Positions 1-14,272 are shown, counted from the first letter of the stretch. The stretch is 64,000 nucleotides of DNA from Kalaharituber pfeilii (GCA_015179045.1 WHUZ01000009.1:930001-994000); one strand, 5' to 3'. Translations and numbers: made by a program. Notes: generated by a model not told the origin, from the letters alone.

Positions 1-111
1 CCTTGAATGAAAAGACAAAAATTCGGGCGCACAAAGGTGGTATGTATCTGTATGTGTGTAAAAATGAATTTAAGGGAGCGGAAGTGGCGAACTCTTAGTT
101 CAACGAGACAT

Positions 112-716
112 ACAGGTCACCCTGGCTATAACGAAGGCCAAGAATCTGACCAGTTTTCTTCACTATAGCCAGTTTTCACTTATAGTGAGGGGTCACGTGC
201 TGGCCCCCAAGGTAGGCAGGGGTGAAAAAATTGTCAAATGTGGAAATTTTAAGTGTATGATATTCAGATCTCAAGTGTGAATTCAGTTTCCTTACCAAAC
301 TGCCAATATCATGTCTTCTCGACACTGCTTTGGATGCCCAGCTCTAAAGGAATAGAAGATATGTCACACTCTCCAGGAAATGGGACAATGCCCAAGAGAG
401 ATGACTTCTGAAGACTTGTGCAAATTATTTCCTAATCCTGATGGCAAGCTAATGGCATTATAAAAGAAACATGCCTATGATATTAAAGCAGTAGGATACA
501 CTAAAAAGTTTTTTTTTTCTTTTTTGCATTGAGATATCTTGAATTAAATTACCACTCTGTTAAGCCGATTACATAAGGCAGTACTGAGGCCAACCCCCCC
601 CCCCCCCCCGGTATTTCACTATAGCAAGTAAACTTTACAATAAATTAGTCCTGAAGAGTTCTTCACTTTCACTATAGCGCTTCTTTTCACTATAGCCAGG
701 GCGTTTTAGCGACTGA
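112..716. mobile_element. Putative non-autonomous pogo-like DNA element (degenerate)
   Basis: The left end has CAGGTCACCCTGGCTATAAC. The reverse complement of the right end has CAGTCGCTAAAACGCCCTGG followed by CTATAG, so CCCTGGCTATA is shared in inverted orientation. Copies of TTCACTATAGC lie under both ends (about 157, 613, 669, 687). The layout resembles the two better elements at 4361 and 25363. A TA target duplication is not clean here and no transposase frame is visible inside. A C10-14 homopolymer at 593-610 lies within it. Assignment is inference. Confidence 0.35.
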
Positions 717-753
717 ACAAGAGATCTCCTAGACCTCGTGGAGAACGCTGGAA

Positions 754-860
754 GAGTGGGATGATATCACTGGTGAAGAGATATTAGAGTCGATAGATTC
801 TATGCCTCAACGAGTGCAAGCTGTAATCATAGCAAATGGTGGACATACACAATATTTATG
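754..860 (+). pseudogene. Tc1/mariner-like transposase, C-terminal fragment
   Basis: The frame reads EWDDITGEEILESIDSMPQR and then VQAVIIANGGHTQY, the usual end of fungal Tc1-like (Tan1/Ant1-type) transposases (W..I....I.SMP.R..A.I.A.GGHT.Y). Only this last part is present: the DNA-binding and most of the DDE catalytic regions are missing upstream, where the pogo-like element ends. Nothing in it can be active. It may belong to the same family as the fragment at 16881. Confidence 0.6.
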
Positions 861-1395
861 CAATGTTGAAATTATTCTCATATTCAGTGAGTCAAATGCA
901 TTCAAGTTGTTCAATATTGCATCTTACACACCTGAATACAGACCTCTCGCACGGTCTGCCAACACCGCCCCCACCTGCATTACTAAATGCTGGTAACGAG
1001 TACAAGCCTTAGCTTTTTTGCATTTTGGACCAGTCATCAATTGCCGGCCACAAATGGCTAAACATACAGAAATGTACGAATGTTCCACTTACCTTACCGT
1101 AGATAATTGATGACCACCACTATTATATGGGTGGACGAGAACAGTTCTTAAATCTCGGAAACAACACCAGGGCAAAAGCTCTTCGATATCGATCCTCAAC
1201 TCTGTATCCTCAAAGCCCAACTGATCGATTCTATTTTCCGTTTCATTACATGAAATCTATTTCAATCGTCACGCAATTCCATCAGTCATCAATGCATCTA
1301 TCCACGTTCAAACGTCCCATCTCCTATTTCATTGACATCACGCTTCCCTAACCATCCTTTTACCCCTCGATCATCCTAATCACACATCCCCTCCT
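861..1395. other. Intergenic, no gene seen
   Basis: Only short unrelated frames occur here. It is the downstream flank of the aldo/keto reductase gene, which is read leftwards and ends at 1396. Confidence 0.5.
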
Positions 1396-2713
1396 TTACA
1401 ACCTTTTCACTGACGGAACTGGCTTCGTCCCCGTCGCCTTATCAATCCTCTCCATAATCTCCGGCGTCAATTTCGGCAGCACTGCCAGCGCCTTGATGTT
1501 CTCCGCCACCTGCTCCGGCCTCGAGGCACCCGTGATCGCGCTCGAAACATTCGGATTCTTCAGGACCCAGGCAAGGGCAAGCTGGGCTTGTGTGACCCCG
1601 AGGTCTTGGGCGATCGGCTATATGAAATCCCGTTTAGCAATCATATAGATTTTCCAAGGGAGGGGGATATGAGATTCACCTTTAGCGCCTGCGACACCTC
1701 GATATTCCTCATCATCTCAGGATCCTTATTCTTGAACTTCTCAACCACTGTCGAGATGAATTTATCATTCGCCGAAGACTCAAGCCTTGATCCGCTTGGA
1801 ACAACAAAGTCATCGTACTTGCCGGACAAGAAACCAGACTTGAGGGGCGAAAAGATGGTCAGGCCGAGCCCGTGCTTCTCGTACAGTGGCTCATACTCCT
1901 TCTCGACGCGCTCGCGGGAGGCAATATTATATTGAGGTTGCTCCATCTATGTCACGTGATTAGTGTTGGAACTGTAATGTGGGGGTGGTGCGGGGGTATA
2001 AACTCACCAAAGGCCCAATCAACCCCAACTTATCCGCGACCCTCCAGGCATCCTGAATCTCCTCCGCACTCCACTCGCTCGTTCCCCAGTAAAATGCCTT
2101 GCCCTGATCAATCAAATAATTAAACGCCCTGACCGTCTCCTCCATCGGCGTCAGCTTATCTGACCTATGCGCATAAATCAGATCCACGTAGTCCAAGTCC
2201 AGACGTTTTAGACTCTCGTTCGCGCCCTCGATGATGTGCTTCCGCGAGAGACCGACAGAGTTCTCGCCCCGGCCAGGGGCGCTGTTGCAGGCGGCTCCCC
2301 AGTAGATTTTGGTGGAAACGACAATGTCGCACCGTTTCCAGCCGAACCTTTTGATTGCGTTGCCCATGACAACTTCGGATTGGCCGGCAGCGTAGCCCTC
2401 GGCGCTGTCAAAAAAGTTAATGCCGGCGTCATAGGCGGCTTTCATGCATTCGTAGGTGATTTCTGGGGGACGGTACATTAGTTAAATTCACTCTGTCCAT
2501 GGAAGTTCCTATGTTCTGGGAATTGAGAGAGGTGAGGGATGACAATGTGACGACAGAGGGGATGAGGAGTGGGAAATTGCAGTTGCTGTAATACATACCA
2601 TCTCCAGTACTACCACCGTACGTCAACCATCCCCCCAAGCTCAACACCGATACTTTCAGCCCAGACCGGCCGAGGAGGCGGTACTCCATCTTTGGTAGCT
2701 GTTCTGTTGTCAT
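1396..2713 (-). CDS. Aldo/keto reductase, AKR6 / voltage-gated K+ channel beta-subunit-like
   Basis: Four exons: 2599-2713, 2008-2462, 1680-1946, 1396-1617. Phases agree and all junctions are GT-AG; the product is 352 aa, normal for the family. It begins [20 protein letters not shown] and contains the (beta/alpha)8 aldo/keto reductase fold. The catalytic tetrad is visible: Asp57 and Tyr62 (DSAEGY), Lys90 (STKIYW) and His137 (IYAHRSD). GPLMEQPQYN spans intron 2 and [13 protein letters not shown] forms the NADPH-binding end. Family members reduce aldehydes and ketones with NADPH. Fungal copies are often annotated as potassium channel beta subunits by similarity, usually without proof of a channel partner. 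Probably cytosolic. No pathway genes lie beside it. The gene looks intact. Confidence 0.9.
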
Positions 2714-4358
2714 CTTTCTGAATCGTCTTTTTCGATTCCTATCTCTTGAAAGTACTGTGTGAATAAATGAACGGTGTTCCTATGTTTGGTGAAGCTTGTG
2801 GAGATGAATATGGAGATTAGAAGAAGGGGACAGAGTGGGTAGGTACGATAAGCTTATATACTAACTAGCACTTTAAGGTATAGGGAACGGCAATTGTGTC
2901 TTACCGGTTCGCCAATATTAAAGGTGCTGCGCATACGTAACCGGCGTTCGACACATAAACTGAGATGCACTAGCACTGCATAACGTTTGTGCGGAGTTGG
3001 GGTGGGGTAATGTTGGATAGATATATCGTTGGAGCCAGCATGCATCGTATCGATGATCGGTTCAGGCAATGAAAGCGCTCGTTTCCTGTCTTCTTGTTTT
3101 TTCAGACTCAACTCTTTTCTATCCGAATCTCTGTAAACAATCCCAATGAAGTTCGCAATTACACGTCAATGGCCAATATGCCATGGTACATAACGCTTCC
3201 GTTTCTCCCGATCCCTTTCTCCCCCGGCATGTACACTGCTACATACATTGACCATGAAACCAACCTTGCAGCAACTCCAAACAATTGCAGCTTTACGAGT
3301 CACCGAGAACAGGGTCCATTGCAGCGTGCCGGGGGTAAATAATAACCCGTCAACAGAAGTAGAAAAACCAACTTTCTTGTGGGGCTAGCTCCTGCAAATC
3401 AATTGCAACGTATTGTAATCGTCATCCAAAGGTACCTAGGGTTTGACGTGATCGCACATACCCTCGGACCGATGCATGTCGGTGCATTGAAAGAACCAAG
3501 GATTTGAAATCCAGATGGGCATTCGCAGCAATGAAACTAATAATTGTGGCGTTCCCCACTTTCTAGCAGGCGTGAGTATTCCCCTGTTGTTCATGTTCTG
3601 TATAGTAATCATACAATTTCCAGTGCGCATTATAAAACAATAAAACAGTACAAACAAACTAATGCTCTGAGTTTGTACCCTGTCTAGACGCTGGTTACGA
3701 GACTAGACCAGACCATTTGCTTGGCTAACTACAATAGTTGAATAAACAAGCATCGAGATCCGACGGACGGATACAGTAATAAGGTTCCATTACGGGAGCT
3801 CTTCTCCCCGGCTCGGCGGCCCGATTCCTCATCAGAATGCATCTGACAGATTTGTCAAGTTTAAACCAAATATCACTGCATCCTGCTGCTTCCCAACGCT
3901 GAAGTGGGGTGCGGCAACACAACGTACACTTATCCCTCGGCAGCCAAACTCTGCTGTATCAATAATCCACTTCAGCTCAAACATGGGAAACCTCAGGATC
4001 CGGTATATCGATCTTTCTGCATTCAGTTGCAATCGCGGCTGCATGTTGACACATCTCTTCAATGCTCATCTCTTCGATCATTTATGATAGCGGGGTGAAA
4101 TTGGCGGGATTTAGTCCCAATTACAATCTCAACCCTACATTGGCCTTTTAATTAAGCCATAGATTTCTAAAATCTAACTCGGGGTGTATCGGTGTACACA
4201 CCCAGGATAACTTTGCTTATTGAGGCAATCAATCAACGTTAGAGTTGATCGAGCAGTCCTACTCCCCAGTAACTCCGAAGGTCCAGATAAACTCATGCTC
4301 CCATGAGCAAATTCCTGGGGGAAGAATATTGAGCTTCGACTCATAGATGCATGAGGAG
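2714..4358. other. Intergenic, no gene seen
   Basis: This is the upstream region of the aldo/keto reductase (left part) and unassigned DNA. Short frames lack family features and fungal intron structure. The motif ACGAGACTAG occurs at 3698-3707 inside CTGGTTACGAGACTAGACC (see findings). Confidence 0.5.
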
Positions 4359-4360
4359 TA

Positions 4361-4995
4361 CAGTCTAACCTGTTTATACCGGACGAGTAAAAATCCGGCA
4401 CTTTTTCATCCGGTATAGCCAGGTTCCGGTATAGAATAAAATGCTTGGCAGCTGTAGAAGGGGGGTGGCAAAAATTTGTATAGAAATTACTAGAGTAGGA
4501 AATAAACAAGTGTAGCAACTTAACTCAATCCAAGTCTATTCAATATTCATCACTCTCACCATCTAGAAAAGCATCGAGCCTTAAAAGTTCTTGGCACCAA
4601 ATACGCTTTCACTGTTTCTTTAAAAGCCTATCAAATCACACAGAAAAAACCTCAAACTCTACAAGCATGGTTCCAGTCTTCCAGCAGAGCAGCGGCAGTG
4701 GTAGCAGTATGGCAGCAGCGGTAGCAAGTGGTAGCAGCAGCGGTGACAGCCGTGATGGCAGCAGTAAGTGGTAGCAGTGACGGCAGCAGAGTTGGTAAAC
4801 AACCAGACCAACTGGTAAAGTGAGGTAGTCTAAGATGTATTAGTATTAGCATGTCCGGTATAGCAAATATAATTTGTATGGAGACAGTGGGGTGCTTGTC
4901 TGGAGATTTCTGTCCGGTCCGGTATTGTTCGCGTTCGGTATAGCAAGGGCGATTTTTATGGGAAACGATTCTCCCAGTATAGCAAGGTTAGACTG
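4361..4995. mobile_element. Pogo-like MITE, 635 bp, with TA target duplication
   Basis: The element starts CAGTCTAACCTGTTTATACC after TA (4359-4360). It ends so that its reverse complement begins CAGTCTAACCTTGCTATACT, before TA (4996-4997). Ends beginning CAG and a TA duplication are typical of pogo/Fot1-type elements. Several CCGGTATAGC units lie near both ends. The centre is a GTAGCAG-rich simple repeat (about 4675-4800). No transposase is encoded. A longer relative is at 25363-26266. Confidence 0.7.
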
Positions 4996-5417
4996 TATTT
5001 CAGTGGCAATGCTAGCTTCTGGTCACGAGACTAGATACTCCTCGGCGCCAAGGGAAAATATGCCAATACGATTATTTGATGATCTAATGAGAAGGAAAAG
5101 GGAAAGAGTGGGTGTTGACCGCCCCGAATTTTGTAGCAAGAGCAGCATTCCCAGTTGAGTGAAAATAAGCCTTTTATTCTTTCACAAATACTTTCACTCG
5201 ATCCAGGGGAAATTAGAATAACCTCCAAGTGGCACAAAAAAAATCATCAAAAGAAGAACCTAGCCCCCACGTATCCCAACCATTCAGAGGATTGGACATA
5301 AGTACCAGTAGATCCTCAAGAGAAGCTGGAAGTATATACATAAATCGACAAAGGCTCCTGCTTCTTCGTATCAACCGAAGGCCGGAGAAACCGAATCTTG
5401 CTGCTCCTGAATCACTC

Positions 5418-5892
5418 TCAACCTCCGCACCCGCCACCTCCGCACCCGCCGCACCCGCCGCACCCAGCATCGTTTCCACCTCCGCCACCACTATCTCCAT
5501 GTTGTCTATCCATTGTTAGAAATGACAGAGGTTAGTCCAGCTTACTTCTTCCAATGAAGAAAAGAATACTTGGATAAATATATTGCCCACTAGATTCATA
5601 TCAAGTGCTCAAAGTGGGAAAATAAGCTAGACATACCCCGCTGAATCCCTAAAACAAGATATCAAATTCAGCTTCTGTTGTCAAGTGCAAGCATAGTGCA
5701 ATCATGATGCATTCATTATTGAATCAATGAAAGGGAATGATGCTAAGATCATTCGGATACTACATACCCCCAAGCTGTCGAGAGATCCACTGAATTACCT
5801 ACTTCAGACTTCCCTCTCTTCCGAGTCTTCTTCTGCTTCTGCCCATTCTTATGCCTTAGTTGGGACTTAGAGGGGCCGGAGCCAAAACACAT
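5418..5892 (-). CDS. Small protein with MCFGSG start and Gly/Cys-rich tail (copy A)
   Basis: Three exons: 5768-5892, a 12-nt micro-exon 5637-5648, and 5418-5505. Donors are GTATGT, acceptors TTTTAG and GGATAG, and phases agree; the product is 74 aa. It starts MCFGSGPSKSQLRHKNGQ, continues with a Lys/Arg-rich stretch (about residues 15-28), and ends GCGGCGGCGGGGCGG. The gene is missing from simple single-frame scans because it is split. I recall short Pezizomycotina proteins with a MCFGS start and Gly/Cys tail, of unknown function; I could not check this. The tail could bind metal or be lipid-modified, but that is speculation. A diverged tandem copy lies at 7860-8328. Confidence 0.6.
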
Positions 5893-7720
5893 TTTGATGG
5901 TTGTCTAATCTTGCTTCGTATGGTTTCTAGACGTAGACAGATATTCTGGAGTATGAGACTACGCTTTTGCCAGTAATGGTGTAGATCTGTCGAGTTTCTG
6001 AGAGGTGAGGTTACCAAGTAGCTGGATTGCCGAATTCGGTATCTGTGGGCGTAGTGGGTTGCTAAGGTATATGTAATTGAAACAAATTCCCCTCAACAAA
6101 CCTCAAAGCTCATTGCACATGCTTCTTTGATTCCTAAACGAACTCTTCCAGAACTATTTTCTACAGGGGAGGCGAGATCCATTTTATATACTCACTTACC
6201 TGCTTCCTCCAGGCAATCCTACATCTCTCCGAATGAATCACGCATTCCAGTGCTACAAGTGCCTCTGTGCAACGCACGAGGACTGACAGCATAATTTGGT
6301 AAATAAGATGATTTGCATATGGATATCCATTGTATATACTCTGCATGCCTAATGATTGTACTATATTTAAGATAACCAGAACATCGAGGAGTGGCGCAAT
6401 TAGCGAAGCCCAGGGTGTGGTTGCACAGAGTCACTTGGCTATCATACAGAAAACCGGCATCTGCAGCCCAGAAAACAGTTGGAGTCCAGGGAGTAGAGAG
6501 AAGCTTTTTCACCGGTTTTGGTGACATTCGTTACTTTTAACTCTATGTGGGATAAGAAGCTACTTCCGTACTACCATATAAATGCAGCCTGAAAGGGATA
6601 CCAATGAGCTGCCCGCACTGAAGGAGGTGTAGGCAATCGATCACCTTACATGTTCAGTATCCATTTCCAATTCATGGCGGGCACGTTTGGCATTCTTTCT
6701 TCCCCATTTCTCCAGCCATGGCAGAGCCACGTTTTGACGCTTCACTGGAGAAATATGATGATCATATGGACTGGACATGCTACACCTCGTTGCATACGGT
6801 GTACCTCTCGCGCTAGATTTCTGTACGATATCGAAATACTTATGAATCTCCTCACAAATAACGTGGAATTCTTCAACGGAACTTGCAACCGCCAATGCCA
6901 TTGCGAAGCTCAAGTGCATGCATTCTGATATTTGTATGGCCATTCAGATCTTGATGGCTGAAAGCACGCCTATGACAACACCAGTTCTCATATCAAGATG
7001 TTACCACATATACATCTCCCTGATTGTCAGATATTTTCTCCATCACGACATTCCTACGTAATTCATGAGCTGATACGCAAGACAAATCGTCTCTCCAGTC
7101 ACCTGCTGACGGATGTACCGAGGTAACGAGAATTGCTCAGGTGCTAGTATTCAACTCACGTGTTCAACTCCTTCTCCGCCTCACATTTCACAACCCTAAG
7201 CTTGACTTCGCAGCCCATTGTTCCCCTGCTAACGCAGCCAAGGTGGTAGCATTGGGGAAATCGGATGGTATTGCAGAAGGGTTTGAGGCCGGAGGTGGTA
7301 GCATTTGTCTTGGTGGCATCGAAGCAAATCGCTGGTGTTTTAATTATCTGTATAGCCCATTCACTTCGCTACTGTGTAAGCCACTGGGTCAAAATCTCCT
7401 TGGGAAGCAATCATATATCCCTGTATCGACGTGAACATTCACTCTAACCTCTCTGCATTTTTCTCTACAGCCAGTGTTAATATTCTCCCGAGTGGTGCCT
7501 CTGACTGTGAGTGCTGTTTTCACACTGTAATGTGCCGTGGGTTGCCATGGCATGAAGCTGATTAGCGGAATTCCTCCTCTTTTCTCCCGTCTCCCGCTTT
7601 CTTCACATTGCATTACCCTCAGTTGCACACTGGTTAAGCACGTATACCAGTTCTTGCTTGTCCATGAGAATATTGACAATAAACAGAGAACCAAACAATA
7701 TCTCCTTGCCCTCAAATAAA
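5418..7720. repeat. Tandem segmental duplication, unit A
   Basis: About 2.3 kb holding small-gene copy A and its upstream region matches 7860-10015 base by base over long stretches, in the same orientation and about 2.3-2.44 kb apart. Examples: ATAGTGCAATCATGATGCA, TTAGAGGGGCCGGAGCC, CAGCCCATTGTTCCC, TAATGTGCCGTG. The copies differ by many substitutions and small indels, so the duplication is old. Apart from the small gene, no coding frame is conserved between units. Confidence 0.8.
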
Positions 7721-7859
7721 AATATATGAAATATGATTAGCACTTGACGAATCGCTCGAAATTTGGAAACTTCCCAAATCACCCTCACCCTCTATTTCAC
7801 TCCTGTTGTGGCCTCTTCCTCCACAACCTCACCATCACATCCCCTCCACCACCTCCACC

Positions 7860-8328
7860 TCAACCACCCCCACGTTCACCCTCTCCGCCTCCACAACCTC
7901 CACCTCCACATCCTCTAGCGCGATTATCTCTATATTGTCTATCTACAAAGGCCAGGAGTTAGTCCGGCTTACTTATTTCAATTTTTCATAATGGAGAAAA
8001 CGACACTTATATAAACATATTCCCTGCTAGGATCATATCAAGTACTCAAAATATGAAATATGCTAGACATAGCCATATGGATCCCTAAGACAAGATACCA
8101 AATTCAGCTTCTGCTTTAAGATGTAAGAATAGTGCAATCATGATGCAGTCATTATTGAAGTGATGGAACGGACTGATGCCAAGACCATTCAGATACTACA
8201 TACCCATCATTTGTCGAGAAATCCACCAAACCACCTGCTCTCGACTTCCCCCTCTTCTGAGCCGTTCTCTGCCTCTGCCGGTTCTTATACTCTAGTTGGG
8301 ACTTAGAGGGGCCGGAGCCGAAACACAT
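7860..8328 (-). CDS. Small protein with MCFGSG start and Gly/Cys-rich tail (copy B, altered splice site)
   Basis: Paralog of the gene at 5418-5892. Exon 1 is 8204-8328 (starts MCFGSGPSKSQLEYKNRQ) and the last exon is 7860-7938 (ends GCGGGGCGGGEGERGGG). The 12-nt micro-exon equivalent is 8073-8084, but the donor after it reads CTATGT instead of GTATGT. Skipping it keeps the frame because 12 is divisible by 3 and exon 1 ends in the same phase. The likely product is then 67 aa. The tail keeps Gly but has fewer Cys than copy A. It could be a working gene with two coding exons or a decaying copy. Function unknown. Confidence 0.5.
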
Positions 8329-10015
8329 TGTGAGAGTTCTCTAAGTTTTGCTCCCTATGGTTTCTAGATATATACAGAATATGCTGGAGTATGAAGACTA
8401 CTACGTTTTGGCCAGTAATGGTGTAGATTTGTTGAGCTTTTTAGAGGTGAAGTTACCAAGTAGCTGGCTGGGTTGGCCGAACTCCGTATCTCTTGGCTTG
8501 GCCGTATAAATATATGTAACTGGAACAAATTTCCGTCAACAAAACCTCAAATCTCCCTGCGCATATTTCCCAAACGAACTCATCAAGAACTACTACTTTC
8601 CAGACCTCTCCGAGTGGACTACGCACTGATCCAGCGCTGCAGCTTCCTCTGTGCAACACACCAGGCCCGACAGCATAATTCGATAAATAAGATGATTTGC
8701 CTATGCCTATGTATTACTCATACTCGTGCGTCCAAGTTTTTTCACGATATCTAACGTCACCAGAATGTCGGTGAGAGGTGCAATCTCATGAAGCTCAGAG
8801 TGTGGTTGCACAGAATCACTTGGCTACCATACAGAAAACTGGCATCTGCAGCCCAGAAAAAGACGCCTTATGAGCATTCACCGGTTTCTGGTGATATGCG
8901 GGACAAGGCTAAGTCTGGAATATCATATGGCTGTCTGAAAGGGGTGCACATGGGATGCCGCCACTGAAGAAGGCATAGGCAATCGATCATGTTTCACGCT
9001 CGGTATTCCACCACAACGGCAGAGCCACGTTCTGACGCTACTGGAGAAACATAATGAAATTGATAGATATGTAGAATTGACTTGCATGCCACACTCCTGG
9101 TTGACATATGCTGTATTTACTCCCTACGCTAAGGTTTCTTTGCCATATCTAAATATGCATCTCCTCACGAAAACCTGGAACCGCTACTGCAATTGTGAAG
9201 TGCGCGCGCATACTCTTCGTCTGGTCTTCCGATTTTGATTGCCCTGCGACAACCCCGGTTCTCGTATCAACATGCTAGCACATGCACATAATCCCAATGG
9301 TCACGAAGTTCCTACGTAATTCATAATCCCATACTGCAAAGCAAATTGTCTCTCTAGCCATCTACTGATGGACATAGGGATTTAATAATAAATTGCTCGG
9401 GTGCTAGTATTCAGCCATATGCTCAACTCCTTCTCCGCCTCACTCTGCGTAGCCCTAAGGCTGACTTCACAGCCCATTGTTCCCTTGCGAAAATAGCCAG
9501 TTATTGCAATATTGGAGAATTCGGTGGCATTGTAGAAAGGTTTGGGACCCCGAGGGTGGCATTTGTCTCATGGAGGCAACTTGCTGTTTTTTTAATTCTC
9601 TGTATTGTTTATTCACTTCTCTGGTTGATATGTAAGTCACTAGATCACAATTTACTTTGGAAGCAATCAGATAATGAAAAGTCTGGGGTAATGCAGGCGC
9701 GGCACGGGGATATACCCCTCAATCGACGGTGAACGTTCACTTCAATCTCTACGCATTTTCTCTACAGCAATGTGGCAGTCCGATACTTTTCCCAAGCGGT
9801 GCCTCCCATTCGGCATCCCCAGAATGTTTCTGGACTGTGAGCGCTGTAATGTGCCGTGAGGCGACATGGCGTGAAGCTGTGGTAACTAGAGGGAAACTCT
9901 AAATCAATGGGAGCTCCTACTTTCCCTTTCAATACTGCATTACCCTGAATCGTGATGGGTCATACATCTCTCTTGTACGACCGCAAGGCAGTTTTTTACT
10001 TGGCCATTGAGAATG
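7860..10015. repeat. Tandem segmental duplication, unit B
   Basis: Second copy of the segment described for unit A. It ends near GCCATTGAGAATGAAC (about 10000-10018), matching the unit A end near TCCATGAGAATATTGAC. The rest is non-coding upstream sequence of small-gene copy B. Confidence 0.8.
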
Positions 10016-10018
10016 AAC

Positions 10019-12542
10019 TTGCCAAGACCGTCACTGCGCTCTAGCTTTGCACCTGGGAGTGGCTACATTGTCCGCAATCATAAAATTAAATCCTCTACAA
10101 TGCCAGTGTATCTTAGAAAGTATGGGATATGGCCACAAGGTCTGCTCATGAGTCTGTTTCAAGATAATGATAATGATGAGAGGGAGTATAACTGGCGGCC
10201 GCCAAGATTACTCGTATCCTCCCATACCAATCCTTCCAGGTTCCTATTTCGGTAGGCGTGAGTTAGCGTTAGTGTTGGCCTTTCTCTCGTATAATTCCTC
10301 CTTCCCCAGTGTAACCAGTCTTCTATCGTTCAGAAAGTCACCATCTTCTGTTCTTTGATTGCCCTTCAGGATATATTATCTCTCCTTTTACATCATACCG
10401 CCCACAGGCATCCAGGAAACATCATGTCGATCACCTGCATCAGCCTTACCTACGGCAGTAGGCGTCCAACAGGCGTATCAGCCAGCAGTCTCCTTTCGAA
10501 TGCGACTCATATGCTATCAGCTGTGAACATGAATCTAACCCCTGCAAACTCAACTATCTCAATGCATCCCCAGGGGGTTCCCTCCCTCTGATGTCATTAA
10601 ACATCTTCAGTTGTTGGACGCCATTGCTCTCCTGCTTGTCGCGAGCGCTCAAGCAGATGTCGCTGGTATTCTCATACATCGGTTATTGAGCCTTGTCACC
10701 CCCTCTTGTCTTGCAAAGATCCGTGCCAGATTTGAGAAGCTGCTTTCCCACCTTCACATGAATGGATGAAGGGACTGGATGAAGAGCGGTTAACCGTGAA
10801 GTGTAGAAAAGTTTCAACGTATTGAGCATGCGACATTGCAACAGTTGGCGCAATGGATACCGGACTTCTAGTCCTTCATGCCGCCGCCTGCAGAAACTGC
10901 CATCGTAGCTTCAGCTTCAGGCGTGAGCGGCTCAGCAGTAGTGACGCACGATCCAGTGTACTCGAGCGCCATCTCCACTCCTTTTCCACAACATCAGCCT
11001 CCATCCGCACTGCAGTTTTCGCCCGTGACAGCGATTCTTGTTGACTGTGTGGTTGGTGTTTTGGAAAAGCATTGTTTCGGAGGCATCCCTTCTCTGCAAA
11101 AATTGCCCATTAAAAGAATCCTCGGTGGATGTTGATTCTTGCGCATCATGTTGCGGCGGGACAGGAGGGAGAGGATTAGTGCTCAAACCTAGACTTACAC
11201 CTTGCTCTCTTGTCTGCCGATAGCATCCGCTAACTGGCTTCCGTCCTTCCAGTTCTTATCTTTCAGCATTAGTACTGGACCATGTTCATAATCGACGGAG
11301 GAGCAGCGATTCAGCAGAGATTGGGGCTATCGCCTGGTCAATCTAAGGTGCTGGAAGAGATGCATTCAATTGGTGCTGTTAACTTCAGTATTTAATGATA
11401 GTGATTGATAGTAATTTATCTAGGACAGTACCAAAATGGCGGGAAGAGGAGGTTATTGATCTTGCATCAGTTATTTTGTTGTTTTACGAGGGAGTTATGA
11501 GGTGATTCTAGTGGGATACATCGACGAATCATATAGACAACACGAGACGCAGACTATCTCGCTGGAACTGAGGTTTCCCAGAAACACCAGGACAGGATTG
11601 TGACACTCTTTGCTTACAGCCTTACAGGCTTGATATACCCCTCCTATACGTTAAGATTTATTAACACGTGGCTGACAGCTATTCTCTTAGTGTCTTCCGG
11701 TATCCTTCCTAGTTCCACCTAGAGACCTTGTGAATTATGCGGTTCCTCGAGGGCATCATCGGAATGCCATTGGCAAAAAGCCAATTCTATTAAGAGGGTG
11801 ATGATCAACAAATACACTATCAAGGAACCCGGAGTTATCATACGAGGACGAAGCTCGCGAAAGATTCGTGCACTGAGTTTTGGTCGAAAAAGGTGAAGTA
11901 AGGGAAGAATACGTGCCAGAACACAGACATGGCAGCAGAATATGTTTTTTTCTTTTTTTTTTACGCAAGGCCTCTGGGTACACCCCGACACGTTGAAGAG
12001 AAAATCTATGAAGGCCCGGGGTTAACCTGACATTGAATGCGAAAGTGGGGAGAGGATAGTAATGAAGTGAGGGAGGAACTGGTAAACCGAAGGAGGAATT
12101 GACGAATTGGTAGAAGGAAATAGTGCATTGGGTAACTAGGAAAAGTGGAATTGAAACGGAAAAAAGTGTTATTGTGTATGGGTTGTTAAAAAGAAATCTA
12201 CCAGCTGTGCATAAATTTCAGTTCCCTCTAATTATACATTACCCACATATTCTGTTGATGCTTGGATCCCCGAATTTTTCAAAAGTGAATAAGGTACTGC
12301 TTACAGGTATCGAGAATTATCAGAACAAGTAATGTAGCAGCTGCATTACGGGAAACAGGAACGCTGCATAGAAAATCTCACGAGTAGATTTCACCGAACT
12401 TTTTTAATATACACAGAGAATCAAATAAAAAAGATATGGAATGTATAAAAGGAAGGGGAAAAAAAAAAAAAAGTGCAAAAGATACAGTACATCATCATAA
12501 CAAATTCTCCAAGCTAGTCCAGGCAAGCCATGAATCATATGC

Positions 12543-12578
<36 letters not shown>

Positions 12579-12819
12579 TAATAAAAATCACAACAGAATG
12601 AAGCTCGAGAAAAATAGAGCAAAAGGCTTTTTGTGAATAAATATATAAAAAGACGAACCCAAGAAAGGAAAAGAAAAAAGAAGGCATTTGTGACCCCCTC
12701 CTTTGTGTAACCTGACACAGAACATGTCACCTTCAACCCCCACCACGTCCAACCACAATCACAGACCAAAAAAGCAAGCGCAAACGCAAATGTTATTTTC
12801 AAGTATTGGATACAGCAGC
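10019..12819. other. Intergenic, no gene seen
   Basis: Short frames here show no recognisable family. There are A-rich tracts at 12458-12472 and 12544-12575, the latter about 32 bases of A. The right end is the 3' flank of the HPPD gene. Confidence 0.5.
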
Positions 12820-14272
<1,453 letters not shown>

